Program-made: the position numbers and the translations under genes
Part shown: positions 1 through 7,364 of the stretch, in pieces
Numbering within the stretch: position 1 is the stretch's first letter
Layout: every line of letters starts with the position of its first letter
Assembly (NCBI GenBank): GCA_002352425.1
Contig: DEIK01000057.1
Span: forward strand, 1-29,441
Source of the DNA: Rhodobacteraceae bacterium UBA2776
GTDB taxonomy: Bacteria > Pseudomonadota > Alphaproteobacteria > Rhodobacterales > Rhodobacteraceae
Length of the DNA stretch: 29,441 nucleotides
Direction: 5' to 3'
The notes under the pieces: generated by a model
The model's input: the letters and a program-made list of their open reading frames with translations, nothing else
Told to the model about the DNA's origin: nothing
The model's database searches: none

Positions 1-1597
1 CGACGTGGTGACGTTGACCGACACAGGGGCTAACATCGGCGCGCTAACAGCGGCAGAAATCGTCGCTATGGACACGGCGGGCATAGACGCCTTTGACGCA
101 ACAGATGATGTTCTGTCGCTGACGGTTGCCAACTTCAACGCTTTGGGTGGCATCGCGCTAACTGCTGCGGACGTGGTGACATTGTCCGACACCGGTGCAA
201 ATATTGGCGCGCGCACAGCCGTTGAAATCGCAGCCATGAACGCAGCGGGCATAGACGCCTTTGACGCAACAGATGATGTTTTGGCGCTGACGGTTGCGCA
301 GTTTAATGCATTGGGCAGCGTTGCGTTGACGGCGGCGGACACCGTCACATTGGCAGACACCCGGGCGAACCTAGAAGCGCTGACCGCGCTTCAGATCGCG
401 GCATTGGCGGCAGCGGGGGTTGATATCCTTGACGCCACTGACGATGCACTGGACTTGTCGGTTGCGCAAACCGCGGCGCTTGGCACTGTGGTGATCGCCA
501 CCGGTGATCTGGCAACAATCGCGGATACCGGGGCCAATATCGCCACCATGACTGCGGCGCAAATCGCGGCATTGACCGGAATTGGGGTGGATGGGCTCAA
601 CGCCTCTGACGATATGCTCAGCCTGTCACTGGATCAGTATAATGCAGCCTCCTCCCTGCTGTTTGATGCCTCGGACGCTTTGGAAGTCACAGGCACTTCG
701 GGGGCGGACACCTTCAGTGCGCCGTCGATATCGGCCACATTCCGTGGTCAGGCAGGCGACGACAGCATATATGGCGGCAGTGGCGGGGATACGCTTTATG
801 GTGGCACTGGCAACGATCTGCTGGTGGGCCGTGATGGCGATGATCGTCTGTTCGGCAACGCTGGCGACGACAACATCAAAGGCGGTACCGGCAATGACAC
901 CATCAACGGTGGCGGCGGCAATGACCGGATTTCCGGTGGTGGCGGCGACGACATTATGTCGGGCGGTACTGGCAACGATGTCATGACCGGCGACAGCGGC
1001 GAAGACCGTCTGTACGGCAACGACGGCGACGACCGCATGAACGGTGGTAACAGCAGTGACCGGATGTATGGCGGCGATGGCATGGACAACATGCGCGGCG
1101 GCACCGGTGCTGACCAAATGTATGGCGATGCTGACGATGACCGCATGTACGGTGAAAACGGCAGCGACAACATGCATGGTGGCACCGGCAATGACCGGAT
1201 CTACGGCAACTTTGGCAATGACCGTATGTATGGCGATGGCGGCGACGACATAATGAATGGCGGCGCTGGCAATGACCGTGTCTATGGCGGCTCGGGCAAT
1301 GACACAATCACAGGTTCGATTGGCAATGACACCATCGACGGTGGGCGCGGCAATGACATCCTGACCGGTGGCGCTGACAATGACACCTTTGTGTTCATCA
1401 ACAACGACGGCGCGGATACGATCACCGACTTTACGATCAGTGAAGACACGATCGACCTCAGCGGCACGGGCCTGAATTTCGCGGCTCTTACAATCACCTA
1501 CACCGGTGGCGATGCGACAATCGACTACGGCACTGGCACGATTATCCTTGAGGGTATTGCAGGTGGTTTGACAGCGTCTGACTTTGAATTCATCTAA
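1..1597 (+). CDS. RTX calcium-binding repeat protein (5' end missing)
   Basis: The reading frame is open to the left edge (first full codon at 2), so the true start lies outside the window; the GTG at 5 is only an internal codon. About 530 residues are visible. Residues from the edge to about 220 form four 56-residue repeats, each opening with a DTGAN-like turn and containing a DATDD-like acidic turn. From nt 746 to 1393 there are 24 uninterrupted nonapeptides of the GGxGxDxxx type, which in RTX proteins bind Ca2+ and fold as a parallel beta-roll outside the cell. A C-terminal part rich in D, T, I and G follows, with a DTIDLSG-like turn, typical of type I secretion substrates. The protein is therefore probably exported without a cleaved signal. 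No catalytic domain is visible, so its role (adhesin, surface layer, protease or toxin) cannot be told. The visible repeats are unusually rich in Met (several RMY, RMN and DNM endings). Confidence 0.9.
   Translation, partial: DVVTLTDTGANIGALTAAEIVAMDTAGIDAFDATDDVLSLTVANFNALGGIALTAADVVTLSDTGANIGARTAVEIAAMNAAGIDAFDATDDVLALTVAQFNALGSVALTAADTVTLADTRANLEALTALQIAALAAAGVDILDATDDALDLSVAQTAALGTVVIATGDLATIADTGANIATMTAAQIAALTGIGVDGLNASDDMLSLSLDQYNAASSLLFDASDALEVTGTSGADTFSAPSISATFRGQAGDDSIYGGSGGDTLYGGTGNDLLVGRDGDDRLFGNAGDDNIKGGTGNDTINGGGGNDRISGGGGDDIMSGGTGNDVMTGDSGEDRLYGNDGDDRMNGGNSSDRMYGGDGMDNMRGGTGADQMYGDADDDRMYGENGSDNMHGGTGNDRIYGNFGNDRMYGDGGDDIMNGGAGNDRVYGGSGNDTITGSIGNDTIDGGRGNDILTGGADNDTFVFINNDGADTITDFTISEDTIDLSGTGLNFAALTITYTGGDATIDYGTGTIILEGIAGGLTASDFEFI
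2..673 (+). repeat. Four tandem 168-bp coding repeats
   Basis: Units start at 2, 170, 338 and 506, each encoding 56 residues. Units 1 and 2 are nearly identical over long stretches, for example the segment coding for the GIDAFDATDDV turn; units 3 and 4 have diverged more. This gradient suggests recent duplication at the left side, and more copies probably lie beyond the window edge. Confidence 0.85.
746..1393 (+). repeat. RTX nonapeptide array (24 x 27 nt)
   Basis: A coding array with a 27-nt period, 24 consecutive units with no spacer. The consensus is GGxGxDxxx; units 12 (GGNSSDRMY), 15 (GDADDDRMY) and 24 (GGADNDTFV) are the clearest departures. It is a protein repeat, not a CRISPR array, because there are no unique spacers. 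Confidence 0.9.
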
Positions 1598-1633
1598 AGA
1601 TCGCGCCTGATAAAACTGGGCCTTTTGGACCAC

Positions 1634-1664
1634 AAAAATGCCCCGCTAAATGCGGGGCATTTTT
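1634..1664 (+). terminator. Rho-independent terminator after the RTX gene
   Basis: A perfect 13-bp inverted repeat (1634-1646 with 1652-1664) around a 5-nt loop. The stem core is ATGCCCCGC, with five A at the 5' side and five T at the 3' side. It lies 37 nt after the RTX stop. The A and T flanks allow it to work in both directions, so it may also end transcription of the converging lrp remnant. Confidence 0.9.
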
Positions 1665-1734
1665 ACGTTAAAGCGTTGGAAAGGTTAGATTGAAAATTAA
1701 GTCAAGCCGCCCACTCCAGCATGTGTTGACGCCC

Positions 1735-2217
1735 CTAGACCACCTGTTCAGCACCGTGAAAGTCGCAGCTTTGTTGCACCACTTCCATCACCGCAAATGA
1801 GTTCGTCCGAAGGATGCCTGGCAAGGTGTTAATCTTGTCGCCCAGCACCATGCGAAAATGCTGCATGTCTCGGGTGCGCACCGGTAACAGATAGTCAAAT
1901 GGCCCCGCCACCATCAAGCAGCCCTCAACTTCGGGAATGTGTCGCACTGCATCGTTGACCTTATCAAGCGCGCCATCTCCCGCCGTTGCCGACAGTGACA
2001 CCTGCACCACCGTCAGATGCCCCAAGCCCAGTTTGGTCCATATCCAAAACAGCGCGGTACCCGCTGATGTATCCGGTTCTCTCCAGTCGTTTGACCCGCT
2101 CAGAACAGGGCGTATTGGTCAAACTTACCCGCGCCGCAAACGCGGCAATCGAGAGCCGCCCATCGGATTCCAGCTCAGCTAAAACCCGTCGGTCAATTCA
2201 GTCTAAATTGCACTCAC
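1735..2217 (-). pseudogene. Lrp/AsnC-family regulator, disrupted
   Basis: The minus strand encodes a recognisable Lrp-type protein in pieces. The helix-turn-helix part (IDRRVLAELESDGRLS..., then NTPCSERVKRLERTGYISGYRAVLD) lies at about 2036-2197. The RAM ligand-binding part (GHLTVVQVSLS... to EVVQQSCDFHG) lies in another frame at 1735-2025. The two are joined by one extra base in an A run at 2032-2034. Before the HTH an in-frame TGA (2198-2200) stands where the family has Arg (LDRIDRR), one transition from CGA. A GTG with AGGA upstream (2215-2217) is out of frame by one base, as if an A were lost near 2208. Intact, it would be about 155 residues and would bind DNA as a dimer or octamer in response to an amino acid. 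Three separate lesions argue for a real pseudogene; the one-base deletion at the start is inferred. Confidence 0.8.
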
Positions 2218-2291
2218 CAGTTAATTGTCCTATTTTTAGAACAGCTTACGTGAATATGTCCTGAAATTTTTCTAGGAAAATGCCCAGTGCC

Positions 2292-2306
2292 CAGTGATAA
2301 TCACTG
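2292..2306. promoter_or_regulatory. 15-bp palindrome upstream of uspA
   Basis: CAGTGATAATCACTG reads as two perfect 7-bp arms around a single A, 105 nt before the uspA start. Just before it is a tandem GCCCAGT (2282-2295), and the octamer ACTGATAC occurs at 2303-2310 and again at 2381-2388. It could be an operator for the stress operon. It does not match the FNR consensus TTGAT-N4-ATCAA. The binding protein is unknown. Confidence 0.4.
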
Positions 2307-2410
2307 ATACTGATGGAGAGGATACTTGCAATATCTGAACTGGCAGGAACCTTGACTTTGGGGGCATTCGCCTCCCAACTACTGATACAAAACAAACAGG
2401 AGGTACAAAA

Positions 2411-2848
2411 ATGACAGTCAAAATAGTCATAGGATTGGACGGAGAAGACACAGGCGAGCGCGCGCTCGCCTTTGCCAAAGAACAGGCGTCCCGTATAGAC
2501 GGCTGCGAATTGATCGCGATTTACGTGATCGAATGGTCGCCGTTCACATTCCAAACACCCGAAGAAAACGAGAAGCGCCATCTGCGACGTGAAGAAGAGA
2601 TCAAGCTTGCGATGACACGGGTCGTCACGCCAGCTGTGAAATCGCTACAAGATGCAGGCTTTACCGCCAGCGGCATTGTGCGGCACGGTGATGTGGCGGA
2701 AACGCTCAACGCCCTGACCGTTGAAAACGGCGGCTCGCAACTCATCGTAGGGCGCGCCTCCTCAGGCGGGTTCAGCAAACGCATCTTCGGAAGCTCAACT
2801 CAAAACCTGGTGATGAACGCAGACGTTCCAGTCACAGTCGTTGGATAG
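2411..2848 (+). CDS. Universal stress protein, UspA family
   Basis: This 145-residue cytoplasmic protein has the length of a single-domain UspA. The N-terminal strand KIVIGLDG (4-11) and the C-terminal VPVTVV (139-144) are typical. The nucleotide-binding loop at 114-130 is GRASSGGFSKRIFGSST; the family motif is G-x2-G-x9-G-S/T, and here the second Gly is Ser, so ATP binding is likely but not certain. A perfect AGGAGG (2398-2403) lies 7 nt before the ATG and fixes the start. The stop is only 9 nt before the symporter gene, so the two are probably co-transcribed, and the Usp may modulate the transporter. That functional link is an inference from the gene order. Confidence 0.92.
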   Translation: MTVKIVIGLDGEDTGERALAFAKEQASRIDGCELIAIYVIEWSPFTFQTPEENEKRHLRREEEIKLAMTRVVTPAVKSLQDAGFTASGIVRHGDVAETLNALTVENGGSQLIVGRASSGGFSKRIFGSSTQNLVMNADVPVTVVG

Positions 2849-2857
2849 GGGCAAATC

Positions 2858-4411
2858 ATGTTTAGCAATGTAAAATTCTGGCTGACCGCCGCGTCAGCCA
2901 CCGTATTGGCGAGTCCGCTCGTCGCTCAAGAGGCCATCGGCATAGATGAAAAGGTCAATCAGATCTTTGCAAAAATCACCGGGCCTTTCGTGAGTTTGAT
3001 CTTTTCCCCCTTCCCGGGGACAAGCTTTCCATGGATCGTGATGTGGCTGGTGATCGCCGCCACCATCTTTACGCTCTACTTTGGCTTTGTGCAGTTTCGC
3101 TTTTTCAAACATGCGATCCAGTTGGTCAAAGGCGACTACTCTGACCCCAATGATGCGGGCGAAGTCAGCCACTTCCAAGCGCTTGCAACGGCTCTGTCGG
3201 GCACTGTGGGTTTGGGGAACATCGCTGGTGTGGCTGTGGCCGTCGGCATTGGTGGACCGGGGGCGACATTCTGGATGATCCTAGCGGGTCTTTTGGGCAT
3301 GGCGTCAAAGTTCACTGAATGTACACTGGGCGTGAAATACCGCAATGAATACCCTGACGGCACCGTTTCTGGTGGTCCGATGTACTATATTTCCAAGGGC
3401 TTCAAAGAACTGGGCTTGCCGGGCGGTAAATTCCTGGCGATTGTGTTCTCGATCTTCTGTATCCTTGGCGCACTTGGTGGCGGCAACATGTTCCAAGCAA
3501 ATCAGGCGCATGCACAGATTTCGGGCATCACGGGTGACTATCCCGGCTGGATCACAGGCATTATTTTTGCACTGGTGGTGTTTGCCGTGATTGTTGGTGG
3601 TATCAAATCCATCGCCAATGTGACCGAAAAAGTCGTGCCCTTCATGGGCATCCTTTATGTTGGTGCGTCACTGGTCATTCTGATCGTGAACTACAACATG
3701 ATCGGTTGGGCCTTTGGTCAAATCTTTGCAGGGGCCTTCACAGGTCTTGGCGTTGCGGGTGGCTTTGTTGGCGCCTTGATCCAAGGTTTCAAACGTGCGG
3801 CTTTCTCGAACGAAGCTGGCGTTGGGTCTGCGGCGATTGCTCACTCTGCGGTGCGCACCAAAGAGCCAATCACCGAGGGCTTTGTGTCTTTGCTTGAGCC
3901 ACTGATTGATACGGTTGTGATCTGTACAATGACCGCGCTGGTTATCGTGATTTCGCAACAGTTGATCGTCGATCCAGCCACAGGCAACTACATGCTGAAC
4001 GAGGCTGGCAATGCGATCGCAACTGTCGATGGCAACTCTGGCGTTGCACTGACATCAGCGGCCTTTGGCGCTAGCATCAGCTGGTTCCCATTCGTTCTGG
4101 CCATCGCGGTTGTCCTGTTTGCCTTCTCAACGATGATTTCATGGTCCTACTACGGCCTGAAAAGCTGGACCTACCTGTTTGGCGAAAGCAAAGCCTCTGA
4201 GCTGACGTTCAAGATCATCTTCTGCGTCTTCATTGTTATCGGTGCGGCTGCCAGCCTTGGCCCTGTCATCGACTTCTCGGATGCGGCGATCTTTGCCATG
4301 GCGGTTGTGAACATCTTCTGTCTCTACTTCCTGATGAAGCTGGTGCGCAAAGAACTTGCGTCCTATGCCGCGCGTCTGGAAAGCGGCGAGATCAAGAAGT
4401 TCGCGAAATAA
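2858..4411 (+). CDS. Sodium:alanine/glycine symporter (AGCS family)
   Basis: This 517-residue inner-membrane protein of the alanine-or-glycine:cation symporter family imports small neutral amino acids with Na+. Family motifs are clear: SGTVGLGNIAGVA (about 114-126), GGPGATFWM (132-140), SGGPMYY (171-177) and the KRAAFSNEAGVGSAAIAH segment (about 312-329). About ten or eleven hydrophobic segments run to a charged C-terminus. The first 24 residues look like a signal peptide ending LVAQ, which many marine members have. The ATG follows a GGGGC ribosome-binding site within the end of uspA. The exact substrate cannot be read from the sequence; D-/L-alanine and glycine are the usual ones. Confidence 0.93.
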   Translation: MFSNVKFWLTAASATVLASPLVAQEAIGIDEKVNQIFAKITGPFVSLIFSPFPGTSFPWIVMWLVIAATIFTLYFGFVQFRFFKHAIQLVKGDYSDPNDAGEVSHFQALATALSGTVGLGNIAGVAVAVGIGGPGATFWMILAGLLGMASKFTECTLGVKYRNEYPDGTVSGGPMYYISKGFKELGLPGGKFLAIVFSIFCILGALGGGNMFQANQAHAQISGITGDYPGWITGIIFALVVFAVIVGGIKSIANVTEKVVPFMGILYVGASLVILIVNYNMIGWAFGQIFAGAFTGLGVAGGFVGALIQGFKRAAFSNEAGVGSAAIAHSAVRTKEPITEGFVSLLEPLIDTVVICTMTALVIVISQQLIVDPATGNYMLNEAGNAIATVDGNSGVALTSAAFGASISWFPFVLAIAVVLFAFSTMISWSYYGLKSWTYLFGESKASELTFKIIFCVFIVIGAAASLGPVIDFSDAAIFAMAVVNIFCLYFLMKLVRKELASYAARLESGEIKKFAK

Positions 4412-4419
4412 ACAACACC

Positions 4420-4446
4420 CTCCGGCGCATTCGCTTTGCGCCGGAG
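4420..4446 (+). terminator. Hairpin after the symporter gene
   Basis: A 10-bp perfect stem CTCCGGCGCA (4420-4429) with TGCGCCGGAG (4437-4446) and a 7-nt loop, starting 9 nt after the stop codon. No T run follows, so it may be a processing or mRNA-stabilising hairpin rather than a true intrinsic terminator. Confidence 0.5.
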
Positions 4447-4572
4447 ACACCTGCCCCATCTGGCAGCATGCCCCCCATCCCGCACCGCTTTACACGGCCC
4501 AAATCGCCCGCGCGAACTGCGGATAAGCCCTTAATTTAGTATCGGTGATCGGCAGCACCCTGCCCTGTCCAG

Positions 4573-5325
4573 TTACGACAGTGTCGAGTGGCCTTCGATC
4601 CAGCCCTGCACCTGCTGAACAACCAGCGCCCCATAGGCAGGGTTCATGTGCCAAGGATCATCGCTGCGACCCGCATATTGATCAGGCGTGCCGCCAGCAT
4701 CGACCCAAGCCGGATCAGGATAGCCAACGGCGTCAATCCCCAGCGTTTCGGCAAAACCATTGACGATTTTGGACTGGGCCGTTGCAAACCATGTGGTGAA
4801 ATCCGCAACATGCCCACCGTAAACACGGCGCAGCGGATGGGTCTCCTCCATCGCGGACAACACCGGAATGGGCTTAGGCGCACAAACGATAGGCCCGTCA
4901 AACACCGAACGCACCACGCGCAGGGATTCAGCCCCGCTCAGCCCCAAAACGGCGTTTTGCACGGCCTTATACATATAGGCCCGCGATACCGGCAGGGTTT
5001 CGTTGGATTGCGGCTGGGTGAATTCTGCCAGCGAAATCTGTCGCAAAATCCGATCCATTGGTGTTTTCTGACGCAACGCGCCCAGCCCCAGGCTGCAAAA
5101 AGCAATGAAATCATAGCGCGACAAATCAAGCCCTCGCTTTTCAACGCCCTTGATCGAACTGCGCGGCTGTTTCTCGTCATTGGGGTAGATACGCCCCGCC
5201 TCCAGCTTGACATGCGGGCCAACGCCGCCGGGGATGGCGTAGAAATCGACATCAACCGAACTGTTGTCGTCCCAAGCGCGGCGCACGGCACCGACATGCG
5301 AATTGCCAAATACCAAACCCTTCAT
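4573..5325 (-). CDS. SGNH-hydrolase-like protein
   Basis: A 250-residue protein of unknown substrate. The N-terminus carries GNSHVGAV (7-14), comparable to block I of SGNH/GDSL enzymes with Ser9 in the nucleophile position. The C-terminus has DDPWHMNPAYG (222-232), matching the DxxH block in which Asp and His complete the triad. No signal peptide or membrane segment is seen, so it is probably cytoplasmic. Its ATG overlaps the stop of the GSCFA gene (ATGA at 5322-5325), so the two are translated together and probably act together. Esters on a glycan or another cell-surface polymer are a plausible substrate class, but this is inference; a non-catalytic SGNH fold is also possible. Confidence 0.7.
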   Translation of the reverse strand: MKGLVFGNSHVGAVRRAWDDNSSVDVDFYAIPGGVGPHVKLEAGRIYPNDEKQPRSSIKGVEKRGLDLSRYDFIAFCSLGLGALRQKTPMDRILRQISLAEFTQPQSNETLPVSRAYMYKAVQNAVLGLSGAESLRVVRSVFDGPIVCAPKPIPVLSAMEETHPLRRVYGGHVADFTTWFATAQSKIVNGFAETLGIDAVGYPDPAWVDAGGTPDQYAGRSDDPWHMNPAYGALVVQQVQGWIEGHSTLS

Positions 5326-6386
5326 TTTGAAAACGCCTCCAGCAATGCTTCTTCACAAAAGATGTCGTCTTCCTCGTCATCGCCGTCACCGCTTTTGACC
5401 TCGGCTTTTGGCGCTGGCGTAGGTTTGGATTGGGCAACCATGCCAAGTCCGGCAAAGAAATGTCCCATCACGAAACTGACCCCCGCCGCCGCGACCTCGC
5501 GTTGGTTGGGCATAAAGAACGAGCCCTTAAACGGCGTCGTGTTGATTATTTCGAAAGAGGGGAAATAATCCGTGTCCGCCCGCCCCGTGCTTAGATCGCC
5601 CGCAACGGCCCGCAAAACAGATTTCGAATAGGTTGTCGACACCAAAACATGCCGTGGCACGGCAGTGGCGACCAATGGAACCGGTGAAACCGTTAGCAGA
5701 AATTTCACAGTCGGGTTGTGCTGTTTGATCAGGTCCAACACCGCCATCATGTCGGCATAAATGTCAGGATAGGTTTGGTTGTAAAACTCATGCTCGTCTT
5801 TTGAAAATGTGCCCGCCAAAGTGCCCGGACAGGCCGCATAAACGAAACCTGTCTTTTTGTTACGCCAGCTTTCCGTCAGCCCCAGCGTAAAGACAAAAAC
5901 ATCGACTTCGCTCAAAACCTTGCGCATCGCGGCCAGACTGTGCCGACGCAGCGCCATGCATTCCGCCGCACTCTCGAACCCGTCCGGCTCAATCGCTGGC
6001 CGCATCGGATCATAAAAACGCCCGTCCTGCTCCCACAATTCATCCTGCAGCGGCGTCACATCAAACGCCGCCTCAACCCACTCGCGCAACAAAGCCGCCG
6101 TGTAGATATTGCCAGTGCGAAAGGAAAAAACGCCGTAGCCATGCGCTTTGCTCACCTCCGGTGGCATCGCCTCGGGGGCGGGCTCCGCATCAATCCAGTT
6201 GAACCCGTTGCTGATCATTGCTTTGCTGATATGTTGTGCAAAACATGACCCCGCAGTGGCCACCGTATCGCTCTGAATTATCTCGTTTTTTGAGGTCCAA
6301 AGATCACTGATCTCCAGCATATTGCGCTCAGCGACACTGGGGCGCCAGAATGACTTTGACGGTAATTCTTGATACGGATTTTTCAA
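5322..6386 (-). CDS. GSCFA-domain protein
   Basis: A 354-residue protein with the diagnostic GSCFA motif at 46-50 (preceded by VATA). Other conserved parts are FTLGLTESW (166-174), TVSPVPL (232-238), a TTYSKSVLRA helix (251-260), DYFPSFEI (273-280) and a late GHFF (308-311). GSCFA belongs to the SGNH clan, and Ser47 would be the nucleophile. The function of the family is not established. The start is TTG at 6384-6386: an AGGA lies about 9 nt upstream, and the first residues NPYQELP..FW are conserved in the family, so I prefer it to the later ATG. The C-terminus has an acidic tail (GDGDDEEDD) that looks disordered. It is the first gene of a two-gene operon. Confidence 0.85.
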   Translation of the reverse strand: MKNPYQELPSKSFWRPSVAERNMLEISDLWTSKNEIIQSDTVATAGSCFAQHISKAMISNGFNWIDAEPAPEAMPPEVSKAHGYGVFSFRTGNIYTAALLREWVEAAFDVTPLQDELWEQDGRFYDPMRPAIEPDGFESAAECMALRRHSLAAMRKVLSEVDVFVFTLGLTESWRNKKTGFVYAACPGTLAGTFSKDEHEFYNQTYPDIYADMMAVLDLIKQHNPTVKFLLTVSPVPLVATAVPRHVLVSTTYSKSVLRAVAGDLSTGRADTDYFPSFEIINTTPFKGSFFMPNQREVAAAGVSFVMGHFFAGLGMVAQSKPTPAPKAEVKSGDGDDEEDDIFCEEALLEAFSK

Positions 6387-6463
6387 CTTTTACGTCCTTT
6401 TTTACGATTGATAGGCCAATCTAAGTATAGGAGCAAGCAAAGCCCCCCTCTTGCCCTAAATAC

Positions 6464-6937
6464 CTAATCTTCAACCTCGATCGGCAAAACCGTGGTCGAT
6501 TTAATCTCTTCCATCGACAACAGTGCCGTGACGTTGAAAATCTTCACCTCCGCAATCAGCGCCTGATAAAAGACATCATACGCTTTGGCGTTGGTTACCC
6601 GCACTTTCAGGATGTAATCAATGTCGCCCGCCAATCTATGCGCTTCCATAACCTCGGGGCGCGCTTTTAGGGTGGTCAAAAAACGTGCTTGCCAGTCGGC
6701 ATCATGCTCGCTGGTGCGTACCAACACAAAAAAGCACGCCTCCAACCCCAACGCCTGCGGGTCCAGTAAAACTGTTTGTCGCCCGATCACACCGGCCGCT
6801 TTCAATTTGCGAATCCGGTTCCACACGGGGGTCTTGCTTGACCCCACATTGCGGGCAATTTCATCCAAAGACCGTGACGCGTCCTGCTGCAACTGCGCAA
6901 GGATTTTCCGATCCAACCCGTCCATTTGTACTGACAT
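6464..6937 (-). CDS. Lrp/AsnC-family transcriptional regulator
   Basis: This 157-residue regulator has an N-terminal winged helix-turn-helix (about 7-55; recognition helix in SKTPVWNRIRKL, 34-45) and a C-terminal RAM effector-binding domain (about 66-150). I chose the ATG at 6935-6937 because GAGG lies about 9 nt upstream; the longer TTG start at 6964 lacks support. The sequence, especially the RLAGDIDYILKVRV segment and the ending MEEIKSTT, resembles the regulator that in many Rhodobacterales is divergent from cysG, DUF2849 and sulfite reductase genes. Here it is divergent from a DUF2849-like gene, with a 149-nt shared control region. It probably controls its neighbour and itself. Confidence 0.88.
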   Translation of the reverse strand: MSVQMDGLDRKILAQLQQDASRSLDEIARNVGSSKTPVWNRIRKLKAAGVIGRQTVLLDPQALGLEACFFVLVRTSEHDADWQARFLTTLKARPEVMEAHRLAGDIDYILKVRVTNAKAYDVFYQALIAEVKIFNVTALLSMEEIKSTTVLPIEVED

Positions 6938-7045
6938 TCCTGTTTTCCTCTCTAATTGGAACAAAACACCTGAGATACAACCGCTACGCAGATGGATGTG
7001 CTTATTCGCCCAAGTATCTAGCGCAGATATGGAACATTATTCTAT

Positions 7046-7065
7046 TGTTGTGTTCAAACACAACA
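7046..7065. promoter_or_regulatory. 20-bp perfect palindrome before the DUF2849-like gene
   Basis: TGTTGTGTTCAAACACAACA consists of two perfect 9-bp arms around CA. It lies 21 nt before the ATG at 7087 and 9 nt before the ribosome-binding site ACAGGAG (7074-7080). As DNA it could be the operator of the divergent Lrp protein; as RNA it would be a 9-bp hairpin next to the ribosome-binding site. Which of the two cannot be decided from the sequence. Confidence 0.6.
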
Positions 7066-7086
7066 GCATTGTTACAGGAGCATCCC

Positions 7087-7323
7087 ATGACGCAGCCCAA
7101 ACAAACCAAAGTTATCTCGGCCACCGACATCGCGGATGGCGACACTGTTTATCTGACGTCCTGCGATGCATGGACCCGTGACGTGGCCATCGCTGAATTG
7201 CTGGGCGAGGATGATCTGGATTGGCGCTTGGCCTTTGCCAACCGCCTGCGCGAAGTGCGCGACGCAGCCCTGCTGCCCGCCAAAGCCACCGAACATGGTT
7301 TGGCCGAGCTGATTGCTGCATAA
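7087..7323 (+). CDS. DUF2849-like small protein
   Basis: A 78-residue protein. The first half (KVISATDIADGDTVYLT, then AWTRDVAIAELL) resembles the N-terminus of DUF2849 proteins, which sit between cysG and the sulfite/nitrite reductase gene in many alphaproteobacteria. The usual second half with a HFREAFR-like segment and a GPSNYxHG-like end is absent; here the protein ends in a different Ala/Leu-rich stretch. No cysG or cysI is nearby. It may be a short variant or the fused remnant of a deleted operon. The ATG follows ACAGGAG with a good spacing, and a terminator lies 42 nt downstream, so it is probably expressed as a single gene. Confidence 0.65.
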   Translation: MTQPKQTKVISATDIADGDTVYLTSCDAWTRDVAIAELLGEDDLDWRLAFANRLREVRDAALLPAKATEHGLAELIAA

Positions 7324-7364
7324 ATCCCACAACCTATGGAAATAGATTGATAAAAATCTCTGAA

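Noticed and set aside
746..1393. Regular 27-nt periodicity that could suggest a CRISPR array
   Set aside because: There are no unique spacers, and the period exactly matches nonapeptide codons in frame.
626..1633. 335-codon open frame on the minus strand opposite the RTX gene
   Set aside because: It mirrors the 27-nt repeat of the RTX array, has a repetitive Val/Ala/Ile composition, no ribosome-binding site and no family resemblance; it is a shadow of the repeats.
2268..2280. TTTTC-TAG-GAAAA inverted repeat upstream of uspA
   Set aside because: The arms are only 5 bp and AT-rich; too likely by chance to list as a site.
4588..5568. 326-codon plus-strand frame opposite the SGNH gene
   Set aside because: The minus strand encodes a protein with conserved motifs and an ATGA-coupled start; the plus-strand frame has no start signal and runs across two minus-strand genes.
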